This document shows, piece by piece, positions 53,461 to 62,913 of a stretch of DNA of 64,000 nt. How positions within the stretch are numbered: position 1 is the first letter of the stretch; each line of letters starts with the position of its first letter. Source of the DNA: Bacteroides ovatus (GTDB lineage Bacteria; Bacteroidota; Bacteroidia; Bacteroidales; Bacteroidaceae). Under the pieces are notes generated by a model. It had not been told where the DNA came from. It worked only from the letters and a program-made list of their open reading frames with translations, and did not search any database. Position numbers and translations under genes: made by a program. Location: positions 2,232,001 to 2,296,000 of the forward strand of contig NZ_CP012938.1 in the NCBI RefSeq assembly GCF_001314995.1, given 5' to 3'.

Positions 53461-53465
53461 TCATT

Positions 53466-54431
53466 TTAGTTCATACTCTGTAATTGACGGAACAACTCTT
53501 TCTGTTTGTCGGTCAAGTTCGTAGGAATCTTGACAGAATAGGTCACAATCAAGTCACCGAATTGTCCTTCCTTCTTATAAACCGGGAATCCTTTACCTTT
53601 CAGACGGACTTTCGTACCGTTCTGCGTTTCCGGTTTTATCTTCAGTTTCACTTTACCGTCCAGCGTGTCGACTACTTTCTCGCCTCCCAATACGGCAGAG
53701 TAAAGATCTACCTCCACATCTATGTACAGATCGTCGCCCAGGCGTTTGAACACCGGGTCTTCGGCTATAACGAACGTAATGTACAAGTCCCCCGCAGGTC
53801 CTCCGTTGACACCTTCGGCTCCGTAGCCTTTCAGTTTAATAACCTGTCCGTCGGCTACACCGGCAGGGATAGTGATACGTACCTGTTTACCATTTACAGT
53901 CAATATCTGCTTATGCGTTTGAGCAGCATCACGAAGGGAAAGATGAAGTTCGGCATTAAAGTCCTGTCCGCGGAATCCCGCAGAACCTTGTCCTCTTCCT
54001 CCCCGATGTCCGAACATTGATTCGAAGAAATCAGAAAATCCACTAGCGTTGCCACCGGAAAATCCTTCTCCATCGGAACTATACCAATAGGTTCCGTTAC
54101 CGTCGGAGAAACCCTGACCCGCACCGCCGAATCCGCCGAAACCTCCTGCACCGCCAAAGCCTCCGGCTTGTTGCTGTGCACGTTTCTGCGCTTCGAATTC
54201 ATCGGCATGCTTCCAATGTTCTCCGTACTCATCATACTTTTTACGTTTCTCGGGGTCACTCAGTACTTCATTGGCTTCGTTGATTTCCTGAAATTTATCC
54301 TTTGCACTAGGGTCATTAGGATTCAAATCAGGGTGATATTTCCGGGCCAACTTACGAAAAGCCTTTTTGATATCATCCTGAGAAGCACTTTTGTCTACTC
54401 CAAGAATCTTGTAATAATCTATATAGGCCAT
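53466..54431 (-). CDS. cbpA: DnaJ-like co-chaperone CbpA
   Basis: 321 residues. J-domain 1-70 with HPD at 33-35, a Gly/Phe-rich stretch about 88-120 (repeated GGFGG), then the two beta-sandwich substrate domains ([34 protein letters not shown]...; [32 protein letters not shown]). There is no CxxCxGxG zinc domain, which separates CbpA from DnaJ. It stimulates DnaK ATPase and hands over unfolded clients. CbpM follows in the same operon. Confidence 0.94.
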   Translation of the reverse strand: MAYIDYYKILGVDKSASQDDIKKAFRKLARKYHPDLNPNDPSAKDKFQEINEANEVLSDPEKRKKYDEYGEHWKHADEFEAQKRAQQQAGGFGGAGGFGGFGGAGQGFSDGNGTYWYSSDGEGFSGGNASGFSDFFESMFGHRGGRGQGSAGFRGQDFNAELHLSLRDAAQTHKQILTVNGKQVRITIPAGVADGQVIKLKGYGAEGVNGGPAGDLYITFVIAEDPVFKRLGDDLYIDVEVDLYSAVLGGEKVVDTLDGKVKLKIKPETQNGTKVRLKGKGFPVYKKEGQFGDLIVTYSVKIPTNLTDKQKELFRQLQSMN

Positions 54432-54525
54432 GTTTTATGAATTTAATCGTTCATACATCATACGGCAAATAACACGCCAATCCCATTTTTGGATGCAAAA
54501 ATTAACAAGGATTAATACCTAATAC

Positions 54526-56229
54526 TTAATACTTGATATTCCTCTTTTCCAGCATCTGGAAGTCTTGCTTCTTCATGCCCAAATCATCCAACGGACGGGG
54601 ATCATTGTGATCGTTCAGATAAACCCTCGGTTTCAGGACGTAGTGCGAAGCCGTCACAGCCTGCGAATCATCCCGGTAAGGAGTTTCTATTCCGCCTAAA
54701 GACAGCATGGTCGGGAAGAAAGAGCTGCTGGAAGAAACATTCTTATCCTTATTTTCAATAGCGGTATTCCAACGTTCGGGATACGTTTCGCGGTAGTCAT
54801 CGGACATCCAAATCAGGAATGGCACATGAAGCTGATAATAAGAAGGTACGGGAGAAGCGTGGAGGAACAGATGACGGGAATCGTCGAAAATGTCCTCTCC
54901 ATGATCGGAAGTGTAGAGCATGGCGGCATCTACCTGCTGTTTTTCCAACATACGGATAAGTCGTGACAGAAAATCATCCGTGTAACGAATAGAGTTGTCA
55001 TAGGCATTCACCAGGTTATCCCGGTATTTTCTCTCTGCTTCCATCGGATAATCGGGCGTAAAGAAAGCATCTTCCGACGGGTAACGTTCGCGATAGTTAA
55101 AGTGGGAACCGTAGGTGTGAAGTACGATGAATTGTTTCGTTGCACCTTTCGCCAGTTCCTCCTCCACCAATTTCAGAAGTTCGTCGTCAGAAGGATTATA
55201 GGTAGAACTGACCGAATCTTCTTTTATAAAATCATACGTATCGGCTTCCATTCCGAAGAAGTCGATAAATGAATGGTTGTAACGTTGGTTGGAGAAAAAA
55301 GCCGTCCGGAATCCTGCCTCTTTGAAAGCGGTGATGATTCCTTTTTGATGGTAGATAGAGTCGTAGTTGCAGGCAGTAGCATCCGACATCAGCATGGGGA
55401 CACTTTTATGTGTCGTATTCGACTCTGTCAACACTTTTGGGAAAGCAATCAGACCCGTTTGCCGGGATAAGAGCGGGTTCGTTTCACGTTCGTAACCATA
55501 CAATTGCCAGTTTAGGGCACGAGAGGTTTCTCCTATGACCATTACATATACTTCCCGTTTTCCCTCCGGATGAGTAGGCCGGGCATGGAAAGTAAAGTCT
55601 TTGGATGTACGGTGGTAATCCTGTGTCAGAGCTGTTCTTTGAAAGGCAAGACCTACGTTGTAGCATACGTTTAGCGGGTATAAATCAGATTTCAACTCAT
55701 ATCCCGAATCCTGCACATAGGCTCCGACAAGACTAAGGAGGGAGATTCCAAAGACCAGGAAGGCTCTCTTCCGTTCCCTGCGAATGAACTCTACCGTAAG
55801 TTTCCGTTTACGTATAATTGAAATCATCCCTAATATCAGGGCAGGTACATAGAGTATGATTACAGCAATAATGGCAGGTGTGAGATTATCGAGCAGTTCC
55901 AATGCCTCACTCGAATTGGTGGTGACCAGATTCAAAAACATATCGACAGCGATAATGGACTGGCCGAATAAATAAAGCAACACGATCTGAAAGGCTCCGA
56001 AGAACAGGAACAGGAATAAAATCCACAGCATCTTGCCGCAATTCCTCGACAAAGTCATCAACAGGTAATAGCAACCGAAAGGTAACAACACATTGGCGAC
56101 TTTTGCCATAAATGGTAAAGGTTCTGTAAAACAGAGTACCATATTAGGTACTATCAAGATAAACAGGAACAGATAAAACAGATGTTCCTGATTTTCCAAC
56201 CAATTCTTTATATTTTTAAAAAGCTTCAT
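54526..56229 (-). CDS. Phosphoethanolamine transferase, EptA/sulfatase family
   Basis: 567 residues from the ATG at 56229 (MKLFKNIKNWLENQEHLFYLF); a frame from 56265 would overlap the upstream gene further. Five membrane helices between about 20 and 195, then a periplasmic alkaline-phosphatase-type domain. The nucleophile is the Thr of VIGETSRALNW (about 245), with metal ligands in TSDHGED near 445 and HLFLHASP near 460. It moves phosphoethanolamine to lipid A or another surface glycolipid. Start overlaps the stop of the Omp85 gene by 14 bases, so the two are cotranscribed. Confidence 0.92.
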   Translation of the reverse strand: MKLFKNIKNWLENQEHLFYLFLFILIVPNMVLCFTEPLPFMAKVANVLLPFGCYYLLMTLSRNCGKMLWILFLFLFFGAFQIVLLYLFGQSIIAVDMFLNLVTTNSSEALELLDNLTPAIIAVIILYVPALILGMISIIRKRKLTVEFIRRERKRAFLVFGISLLSLVGAYVQDSGYELKSDLYPLNVCYNVGLAFQRTALTQDYHRTSKDFTFHARPTHPEGKREVYVMVIGETSRALNWQLYGYERETNPLLSRQTGLIAFPKVLTESNTTHKSVPMLMSDATACNYDSIYHQKGIITAFKEAGFRTAFFSNQRYNHSFIDFFGMEADTYDFIKEDSVSSTYNPSDDELLKLVEEELAKGATKQFIVLHTYGSHFNYRERYPSEDAFFTPDYPMEAERKYRDNLVNAYDNSIRYTDDFLSRLIRMLEKQQVDAAMLYTSDHGEDIFDDSRHLFLHASPVPSYYQLHVPFLIWMSDDYRETYPERWNTAIENKDKNVSSSSSFFPTMLSLGGIETPYRDDSQAVTASHYVLKPRVYLNDHNDPRPLDDLGMKKQDFQMLEKRNIKY

Positions 56230-57409
56230 TGATGTTAAAAATAAATCCGGTCTGGTGTTTGCCAAACCCTAAATCCAAACGTACATTTACTCTCTTCTTA
56301 AATTCCCAACGATACCCGAAGCCATAATTAGGCAGAATGTGTTTCGGGGTGAACTCGGAAAGTCGTGGAAAAATCGTTCCCGCTCCTACCCATACAGCTA
56401 CTCCATTCCGTTTCCAGACGTGTTGCCGGAGTTCTATTTGCGCGTCCATTGCTCCCTTGTCCCGATAGCGTCCTTCGTAATATCCGCGCATGGAGTAAGA
56501 ACTTCCCAACGTTGCCATCAATCCCCAAGGGGTATCGCCATAGGTAAGCAATGTGTGGAATTGCCCTGCCAGCACTCCACCTTTCCATACCGGCTGATAA
56601 TAACTGGTAGTCAGTTCTGTACTGCTAAACGCATATTTATTGCCGAGAAAAGCCGGACTGAACCGCTGGTCTATCCGCAAATAATAGCCATGATATGCAT
56701 TTGTCAGGAAATCACGTGAATCGTAAAGGAGGGAAAGTCCCAGACTGGTATTAGTGGTTCGCGCGGCCATTCCTTCCCATAGTTCCGGTTTCTCAAAGTT
56801 CCGTCCGTCGATATAATCGAATACGGCCATCGGGCCGATGTAGAAGTTCTTTGCCAGCCGAAACATAAAATCGACTTTCACCTGTGCCTGAAAACGTTTA
56901 TAATCGCTTTCGTTATCAGAGTTCGCTCCATTGTCATATCCCCGTCCCCAATACAGACTGGGAAAAGAATAGAAATAGAGATTGTAATTCAAGCGGTATT
57001 TATCTTTTGGAAACAGATGATTTCCGCGGACTCCCAACAGATAGAAGCCGACAGTCGACACATCTCCGTAAAGAGAGACATTGGAGGGAGGAAGAAGCGT
57101 ATCAATCCGATCGGTTCGATATAGTCCGGCTGCCACCAGTCCGAGTCCGAACTTGGTGTCACTGGAATAATGTGGGCCGCCTATCACACTGAAATCAAAC
57201 TTTTTATTCTTTTTTTCCTTATTGGCGTCATTGAAGTAATCAAGAAACTTTTTAAAGAAACTGCGCTTTGCCGGAATGGAATCTTCCATGGTTGCAGATA
57301 TAGAATCCTCCGGCAGTTCAATTTTAGTAGAATGCAGCTGTGCGCCCAACGGGGTTTGTGTCAACAACAAAAGCGCGAATATGATTAGCCTGTTCTGTCT
57401 AGTATTCAT
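56216..57409 (-). CDS. Omp85-superfamily outer-membrane barrel (surface antigen, no POTRA seen)
   Basis: 397 residues from ATG 57409. Signal peptide to LGAQ (about 24), a short charged segment (RSFFKKFLDYFNDANKEKKNKK), then the barrel. SSYSMRGYYEGRYRDKGAMDAQIELR near 310-335 is the VRGY/F motif of the BamA/TamA barrel, and the last strand reads QTGFIFNINEAF. About 40 residues precede the barrel, too few for a POTRA domain, so it is a short Omp85 form. Such proteins may translocate lipids or lipoproteins. The phosphoethanolamine transferase gene overlaps its end. Confidence 0.85.
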   Translation of the reverse strand: MNTRQNRLIIFALLLLTQTPLGAQLHSTKIELPEDSISATMEDSIPAKRSFFKKFLDYFNDANKEKKNKKFDFSVIGGPHYSSDTKFGLGLVAAGLYRTDRIDTLLPPSNVSLYGDVSTVGFYLLGVRGNHLFPKDKYRLNYNLYFYSFPSLYWGRGYDNGANSDNESDYKRFQAQVKVDFMFRLAKNFYIGPMAVFDYIDGRNFEKPELWEGMAARTTNTSLGLSLLYDSRDFLTNAYHGYYLRIDQRFSPAFLGNKYAFSSTELTTSYYQPVWKGGVLAGQFHTLLTYGDTPWGLMATLGSSYSMRGYYEGRYRDKGAMDAQIELRQHVWKRNGVAVWVGAGTIFPRLSEFTPKHILPNYGFGYRWEFKKRVNVRLDLGFGKHQTGFIFNINEAF

Positions 57410-57437
57410 AATCATAAGAAGTAGAAAACTTTGCGGA

Positions 57438-57445
57438 CAAAGTTA
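57438..57445 (-). promoter_or_regulatory. -7 box of the Omp85-transferase operon
   Basis: On the minus strand TAACTTTG, an exact TAnnTTTG match, 28 bases before the start codon. The -33 element is weak (GTTG at 18 bases). Confidence 0.5.
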
Positions 57446-57563
57446 GTTTCAAACTTCCTATTACAACAGAGTTTCAGAGGCTTTTGTTGTCCTGAATTTC
57501 CTTTTTAACGTTTCAAAATTCCGATTTTTCTTCTGTTTATATAGTACTCAAAGTATAGAACAA

Positions 57564-58472
57564 TTATTCGGAAAGAAAATCTTTCCGAGGATATCGGGTT
57601 GTATGATGCTTAATAGTATAATTACGGGCATTACACCAATGCTCTGCAGCCTTCACCAGTCTTCTATCTGAACAATTCAACATATCGTCAACCAATTCGT
57701 CCGGCACATTAAGAATCAAGAAGAGTTTCATGTCCTTCACCTCAATGAATGAATTGCGATGTATTTGTTTGAGAATATATTCCATTTTATCAATAGGGAG
57801 TTCTAAGGTTATAGAAAGATTTATCAGTTGATGCAGTTCTTCCATACACACACTTTTCCCGTATTTTAAATCTAACAAATGAGACACAAAATCATTTTTG
57901 TGATATGACAAATAGAAATCATTACTATCAACGCGGTTCCATAAAAGTTGTTTCACCTGCCGGCTTACTTCTTTTCCTGTCAATAAAGGTAGTATTAGAA
58001 CTTCGGTCAAAGTCTCAAGAGTGTACAGTTTGAGCAGGAAATTAATCAGTTTCTCCATAGAAGATGCCCTAAGCAAAAAGCAAATCTCCAACATACCATC
58101 AAGCGACAGCATATTCATTGCAACTTGCGTTAATACAGTCTGCCCCTCAAACCGACCTTTGGCAGCTATAAACTCTTTATAAAATTCATCATGCCCGGTG
58201 CCGAGCCTGGATATAGCCTTAACCTTTATATCCGCATAGTTGCAATCATTGATGATTCTTTGCAGATGTACATCGGAAGCTATTCTTTTCAGTGCCAGAT
58301 TACGGACCCGGCTCCGGGCATTATTCTGTACTATCTTTAGCAGGAGGTCCGCATCTGTAATGGCAGCCACACGCCTGCGCCCACAATAAACCATATCAAA
58401 TGCCGTGTTGTTACAATCTGATATGGAAAAGTCCGCTATCCATGCCTTTATTTTACGTCGTATATCAAACAT
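57564..58472 (-). CDS. Unknown helical protein, HEAT-like start
   Basis: 302 residues, no signal peptide. Residues 40-95 look like two or three short helical repeats (DADLLLKIVQNNARSRVRNLALKRIASDVHLQRIINDC, ADIKVKAISRL), recalling HEAT-type repeats; the remainder is also helical (INFLLKLYTLETLTEVLILPLL). No catalytic motif or known family is evident. It starts ten bases after the stop of the next gene upstream, so it shares its transcript. It lies in the AT-rich accessory end of the window. Confidence 0.75.
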   Translation of the reverse strand: MFDIRRKIKAWIADFSISDCNNTAFDMVYCGRRRVAAITDADLLLKIVQNNARSRVRNLALKRIASDVHLQRIINDCNYADIKVKAISRLGTGHDEFYKEFIAAKGRFEGQTVLTQVAMNMLSLDGMLEICFLLRASSMEKLINFLLKLYTLETLTEVLILPLLTGKEVSRQVKQLLWNRVDSNDFYLSYHKNDFVSHLLDLKYGKSVCMEELHQLINLSITLELPIDKMEYILKQIHRNSFIEVKDMKLFLILNVPDELVDDMLNCSDRRLVKAAEHWCNARNYTIKHHTTRYPRKDFLSE

Positions 58473-58482
58473 AAGCTATAAA

Positions 58483-59493
58483 TCATCTATACCCACGTAA
58501 CATTTTTTCCGACTGATAATAACAAATCTTTCTCTCTTCACGCCAGACCGGTTGCTCTTTCGGATGCTCATCCGTCTGCCAAAACACATTGCGTGATAAC
58601 CAGTTTCCTTTTTCATCCATCGGAGAATCATATTCATAGCGATATTGCCAATAACCTTCTTTAGGCATAGCAGGAACTTCGTTAGTTGACAGGCTGTCAA
58701 TAAGCATATACTCCCCGCTACTCACCTCCACTCTCTGAAAGTCCTCTCTTTCCATCACAAGCCGGCCTAATTTATCATAAGTAAATCGCTTTCGGGAAGT
58801 TTCCTCACCTTTGGCGTCATAACGATGTTCCGAATCCAGTTTCTCATTCTGATAAACCCGCACAATGCGCAACTGCGGCATAATATCTTTAAATAAGTTC
58901 GTTCTGACAAAACTGTCTTCCTTATGGACTTCGTTATAATATTCGACGAGTACCTTCCCATCACTTTGATAACTTGCCAACAAGAGATCATTTTTCATCA
59001 TTTCCATTACAGTATCGGCAACTACGGAAGAAATAGTATCAGTCATATTATTGAAAGAGAACTCATATATCTTTTTCAGCTTTGAACGAATCATACAATC
59101 GCCACAGCGCTTTTCCGGCTCATAAATCTGTTCGACAATATACTTCTCTATCTCATTATTATGCATCTGATAAGTATAATACTTTCCCATTCCATCCGTG
59201 CCATATTGCATGGAAGTAGATGATTTGCCATTATTTATATAATGCCAGACAGTTTCTTTTCCACTTTTAGTAAAATGGACTCTATAAGAGTCCGTTGAAA
59301 CCTGATCCATTTCTTCCCCTACTTTCAATTTACCGGTCAATGAATCTAAAGACAACTTGAATGAGCGAAAACGAAGCATCGAAGGATTTCCTTTCAGGTC
59401 ATACACCTTCAAGGCATCATTTTGCGCCCAAACATGCGTATTTGCATTTACAATACAAACTACAAGGAAAAATATAATTTTACTGATATTCAT
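58483..59493 (-). CDS. Exported protein with YD/RHS-like repeats, unknown function
   Basis: 336 residues. Signal MNISKIIFFLVVCIVNANTHVWAQ. The body contains short strands with YD-type phrases: KVYDLKGNPSMLRFRSFKLS near the start, YDAKGEETSRKRFTYDKLGRLVMERED near 225-255 and YRYEYDSPMDEKGNWLSRNVF near 290-312. Such repeats occur in Bacteroidetes envelope proteins and RHS-like shells, but at this length it is not a toxin shell. The role is unknown. It precedes the 302-residue gene by ten bases, and twelve bases upstream lies a gene remnant. Confidence 0.75.
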   Translation of the reverse strand: MNISKIIFFLVVCIVNANTHVWAQNDALKVYDLKGNPSMLRFRSFKLSLDSLTGKLKVGEEMDQVSTDSYRVHFTKSGKETVWHYINNGKSSTSMQYGTDGMGKYYTYQMHNNEIEKYIVEQIYEPEKRCGDCMIRSKLKKIYEFSFNNMTDTISSVVADTVMEMMKNDLLLASYQSDGKVLVEYYNEVHKEDSFVRTNLFKDIMPQLRIVRVYQNEKLDSEHRYDAKGEETSRKRFTYDKLGRLVMEREDFQRVEVSSGEYMLIDSLSTNEVPAMPKEGYWQYRYEYDSPMDEKGNWLSRNVFWQTDEHPKEQPVWREERKICYYQSEKMLRGYR

Positions 59494-59504
59494 AACATTC
59501 CGTT

Positions 59505-59633
59505 TTAAATTGAGTACTTCACATTCTCATACTGTAAACGTTTGTCCAGTATTTCGACTTTAACATTTGGGAAATCGTCTTTTGCGTGCCTGATAGCTGC
59601 ATAAGGTACCCGGTCGAACAATACTCCTTCCTG
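59505..59633 (-). pseudogene. C-terminal remnant of an unknown gene
   Basis: An open stretch of 42 codons on the minus strand ends in TAA and reads like real protein (YAAIRHAKDDFPNVKVE then LDKRLQYENVKYSI). A stop codon (TAA, 59634-59636) lies directly upstream in frame, and there is no good start codon, so only a gene tail is left. It sits between the TonB_C-thioredoxin gene and the YD-repeat gene. I do not recognise the parent family. Confidence 0.5.
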
Positions 59634-59662
59634 TTAGGAGAAATATATCAATCTCTCATCAG

Positions 59663-60628
59663 CTATCGTCCAAAGCAGGATTCCGCCTTTCTGATACCAT
59701 CTTCAAACCAACTTTTGATAGCGGATTCACGTCCCTTTCCAGATCCTATCCATTTCACAAAATCTCCATTTCGATTATATATTAGTATCAAAGTCGGAAT
59801 TGCACTAACTTCATATCTATCCACTAATCCATCGCTCTCTTCGTGGTTATCAACATCAATATGACATAGTCTATATTTACCATTGAAAGTACCAAATAAA
59901 GTATCCCAATCTCTATTTAACTCGTTACAAGGTCCTGCCCAATCCGCATAAAAAGATAAAATTATAGCTTTATTCATATTGGGTAATATCTGTTCTTTGA
60001 AAGTCTTTGTAGAAATAAACGACTCTGGTCTATGCAAAGGTTTGTTTTGAGTAGAATTTTTAGAGGTAGAATTTTCAGAAGGCATCACGAATGGTGAATA
60101 TTTTCCATCACGTAATCGAAAAAAAACAGGAAGATAAGCTTGAAAACGTACATTTCTCAATTTTCTATTATTATCACGATACTCTGCCGGAGTCCACCTA
60201 GGCATAATAGAAACGAGCCTCAAGGCTTCACGAATCAATGCCCGATGTTTATTTTTCGAACTTCCCAATACTTTCGCACTAGAAATCCGTCCATCCTTTT
60301 CAATAACAACCTCCAGCATAATAGTTCCTTCAATATTGTTCGATATACATTCTTCCGGATATATCAAATTTTTATTAATAAAATCAATTTGAGCATTCAT
60401 TCCTCCAGGAAACTCCGCTATTTTTTCAGCAACAACATAAATCTGATTATCCGTTTCCTCTCCTTTTGAGTTTGAATTTGAGTTTGAAGAAGAACTACTA
60501 TTGAAATTTATTCCTGTTACCTCAAATATTGCATCATTTATTTCTTCTTCCGTAATAATAACTTTTTGTGCTCTTACAACAGTAAACCCACACATCAACA
60601 TAATTAATGTAATAATTGTACTTTTCAT
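59663..60628 (-). CDS. TonB_C domain fused to a thioredoxin-like domain
   Basis: 321 residues. Signal to about 20 (VVRAQ). A Ser/Asn-rich linker (43-54) leads to a TonB C-terminal domain, about 64-172 (EFPGGMNAQIDFINKNLIYPEECISNNIEGTIMLEVVIEKDGRISSAKVLGSS, the usual energy-transducer text). A second linker leads to a thioredoxin fold, about 205-315. Its active site reads WAGPC at 230-234: the first Cys of WCGPC is Ala, the second is kept at 234, and the cis-Pro is at 278. It is exported without a membrane helix at the N-terminus apart from the signal, so it is not a standard TonB. Role unknown. Confidence 0.85.
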   Translation of the reverse strand: MKSTIITLIMLMCGFTVVRAQKVIITEEEINDAIFEVTGINFNSSSSSNSNSNSKGEETDNQIYVVAEKIAEFPGGMNAQIDFINKNLIYPEECISNNIEGTIMLEVVIEKDGRISSAKVLGSSKNKHRALIREALRLVSIMPRWTPAEYRDNNRKLRNVRFQAYLPVFFRLRDGKYSPFVMPSENSTSKNSTQNKPLHRPESFISTKTFKEQILPNMNKAIILSFYADWAGPCNELNRDWDTLFGTFNGKYRLCHIDVDNHEESDGLVDRYEVSAIPTLILIYNRNGDFVKWIGSGKGRESAIKSWFEDGIRKAESCFGR

Positions 60629-60649
60629 AATCTTAATTTATTATGTTCA

Positions 60650-61144
60650 TTAATAATCTTTTATATACTTCAGACATTGACTGTCAACGTTCAATTCTTT
60701 CATTTTTTCTTTCCGCTCAACAGCCATCTGATATACGACTTCTACAGTTTGTTTTGAGATACCTTCTTTGAGAAATTCCGGATATGCACTTTCACGCATA
60801 ATTAACTGTTTAATAAGAAAATTGACGCAAGTAGCGTATTGACGTTTTTGCATATCGGATAATCTCAATCCAGGCACTTTCATCCTCTTACTAATAACCT
60901 GACAAACGATTCCGAATGTATCAGTTTTGGCAATAGACAGCATAGAATCTCTAAACAGCATTTCTTTTCGAACTACATTTGCTATCTTTTGTACAACTGC
61001 ATCATCCACCTTTGGAATTCTAACGTCTTTAGATTGAGCTGCCTTGGCAGCTCTCCGTGTTCCCTCTATAGCTGCTCCTTTCCAACCCTGCGCATACCCG
61101 CTACAAAGGCAAAACGCAAAAATGCACGTAAACAAACATCTCAT
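60650..61144 (-). CDS. Small exported protein of unknown function
   Basis: 164 residues from the ATG at 61144 (MRCLFTCIFAFCLCSGYAQG), a clear signal peptide. The mature part is helical and charged (GTRRAAKAAQSKDVRIPKVDDAVVQKIANVVRKEMLFRDSML; LRLSDMQKRQYATCVNFLIKQLIMRESAYPEF). No family is recognised. It lies 21 bases upstream of the TonB_C-thioredoxin gene and downstream of the XRE gene, likely one transcript. Confidence 0.72.
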   Translation of the reverse strand: MRCLFTCIFAFCLCSGYAQGWKGAAIEGTRRAAKAAQSKDVRIPKVDDAVVQKIANVVRKEMLFRDSMLSIAKTDTFGIVCQVISKRMKVPGLRLSDMQKRQYATCVNFLIKQLIMRESAYPEFLKEGISKQTVEVVYQMAVERKEKMKELNVDSQCLKYIKDY

Positions 61145-61195
61145 ATACATAAGCCAATCACATTAAAGTTTACATACTTTTGTTTCATTATCTCA

Positions 61196-61525
61196 CTACT
61201 TTTTCACTATGACCTCCACTATCACAGGAATATTTTTTGCTATTTTTGCCATCTCTTCTGATGAAAACTCTATTCGTTTTGAAATAACTTCATCTGCGGA
61301 TGAAGAAGAATAGTCCGATACATAATATTGAAAGAAATCAAAACGAAGTACCTCGGAAATACGTTGTAGTTTTAACGTATCAAGCGTCTCACTTTTATAA
61401 ATATTATTCACATTAGTTCGATGACAATTTATCAGATTGGCAAACTGACTGTTCGTAAGACCTAATTCCTTTACACGCTTTTGAATCTGTGCCCCAATAT
61501 GCATACGTCCTTGCTTTGTTTCCAT
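61196..61525 (-). CDS. XRE-family helix-turn-helix regulator
   Basis: 109 residues from the ATG at 61525 (METKQGRMHIG); a longer frame to 61552 adds an unrelated start. HTH_3 domain about 8-62: IGAQIQKRVKELGLTNSQFANLINCHRTNVNNIYKSETLDTLKLQRISEVL. The C-terminal 45 residues are acidic then hydrophobic (IAKNIPVIVEVIVKK), perhaps for dimerisation. It heads the minus-strand group running down to 57564 and may control it. A 9-bp inverted repeat lies at 61588-61627 upstream. Confidence 0.85.
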   Translation of the reverse strand: METKQGRMHIGAQIQKRVKELGLTNSQFANLINCHRTNVNNIYKSETLDTLKLQRISEVLRFDFFQYYVSDYSSSSADEVISKRIEFSSEEMAKIAKNIPVIVEVIVKK

Positions 61526-61587
61526 AATAAACCTCATCTTAACTATTAGCAAAGAAACTAACTTTTACAAACACTTCAAGCCATTTC

Positions 61588-61627
61588 GCGTGAATAGTCC
61601 AATCACATGCGTTAGAAATATTCACGC
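61588..61627. repeat. Inverted repeat upstream of the XRE gene
   Basis: GCGTGAATA (61588-61596) and TATTCACGC (61619-61627) are perfect 9-bp arms separated by 22 bases. Position upstream of a helix-turn-helix gene suggests an autoregulatory site. Confidence 0.55.
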
Positions 61628-61826
61628 TGATAAAGACTGTTCTTTAATATCGTTATCTTCTATGGTGCAGAGATACAGGTGTCAGGAGTGTCTATGAACA
61701 ACATCAGTGGCCAATAGGAAACTTTATAACTACCTTAACAGGGTAATGGTCTGATGGAATTCGGATTGTACAATCCCGAAATACACATAATTTCTTTTCA
61801 TGGCATTAATGATTAATTGTGTATAT

Positions 61827-62402
61827 CTATGATAATCTCATGATTAATTGCATAATTATAGAGCCAATAGCTAATATCAGCATAGCTTTTCCGTGGCTTC
61901 GGGTACTTCTGTTATATTTAGGAAATTTCTCTCCATTAACAGCGGTCTGGGAAGTAAATGCATAATTAATAGCAAAGGCTAAACCGACCAGGCCACCGAG
62001 AAATGAGAATATATATCCCAGAACGATGTATCGGCCTTGCATTCCCTCTTTGAGGAATTGTTTATTGCGACTCTTTATTCCGTACAAGGAAGAGATATCG
62101 AATCCTCGTCTTTTAAGCTCATTTTCCGCCAGTTCTTTCCAGCTTTTTACGTAATCAGAGTCATTAGTATAAATCTCCACAAGTTCATCAATCTCTTTTT
62201 TTCGGATAATAAGAAAATCAATATTATTTTCTTCCACTTCTGAAGGTACATATCCCCTAAGTGCCAGTTCCTCTTCCGCCAACTGATTAAACAAGGAGTT
62301 ATAGTCAGCCTTGTTACTATACGCCAATAATAAATTGCGATCTTCCATTTCCTTAATTTTTTCAAGGAAAATAGTTGTTTGATAATTGATAGTTGCTTCC
62401 AT
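61827..62402 (-). CDS. Membrane protein with a duplicated N-terminal helical motif
   Basis: 191 residues from the ATG at 62402; another ATG at 62432 lies too close to the predicted transcript start. Two related segments stand in tandem: LLAYSNKADYNSLFNQLAEEELALRGY and LVEIYTNDSDYVKSWKELAENELKRRGF, about 50 residues apart. Two membrane helices follow near 130-150 (VLGYIFSFLGGLVGLAFAI) and 175-190 (AMLILAIGSIIMQLI). Cytosolic head with a C-terminal membrane anchor is likely. No function known. Confidence 0.75.
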   Translation of the reverse strand: MEATINYQTTIFLEKIKEMEDRNLLLAYSNKADYNSLFNQLAEEELALRGYVPSEVEENNIDFLIIRKKEIDELVEIYTNDSDYVKSWKELAENELKRRGFDISSLYGIKSRNKQFLKEGMQGRYIVLGYIFSFLGGLVGLAFAINYAFTSQTAVNGEKFPKYNRSTRSHGKAMLILAIGSIIMQLIMRLS

Positions 62403-62444
62403 GTTATTTATGTTTTTAAAGTAATTTTCCATTTGGATTCATCG

Positions 62445-62452
62445 CAAAGATA
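62445..62452 (-). promoter_or_regulatory. -7 box for the 191-residue membrane protein gene
   Basis: On the minus strand TATCTTTG matches TAnnTTTG. Transcription would begin near 62439, which favours the ATG at 62402. Confidence 0.45.
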
Positions 62453-62654
62453 ACAAACTTTTTTTCAACATTTACATCATAGCATTTCCCCCTACTTCCC
62501 TTAAACGCTACCATTATTTCCATATTTGACAGGCTACAACCAATATATAAAATTATTACTATCCTCTATATAGTAAGAACAAAAAAATAAATATAACACT
62601 TTATATACCAATAAAATATCAACAACAAAAAGAGTTTATCATTTTTCCCTTTAG

Positions 62655-62684
62655 TTCTCTTTAATTCTCTTTACTTCTCTTATC
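62655..62684 (+). repeat. Three tandem 10-bp units
   Basis: TTCTCTTTAA, TTCTCTTTAC and TTCTCTTATC follow one another; a partial unit precedes them. Confidence 0.6.
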
Positions 62685-62838
62685 TGAAGAAAATTACACA
62701 TTTTAAATACATACAAATAATTATTTAAAATTATATACAAAGTGAATTAAAAGGCTAAAAGCTTATTTATATCATAAAATTTCAACAGGTAAAATTGGGT
62801 AAGATAAAACCGAAAAGGGGTAGGAGTTATATTCATTT

Positions 62839-62878
62839 CGGTACGAAAATGAATGAAACGGTGCAGAAATGAATGAAA
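62839..62878 (+). repeat. Two tandem 20-bp units
   Basis: Units at 62839-62858 and 62859-62878 differ at three positions and both end GAAATGAATGAAA or GAAAATGAATGAAA-like. ATTCATTTC just before (62831-62839) is an inverted copy, so a hairpin is also possible. Confidence 0.65.
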
Positions 62879-62913
62879 GTTTTTCCTACTATAAAGTTGA
62901 AAAACATAAAAAC

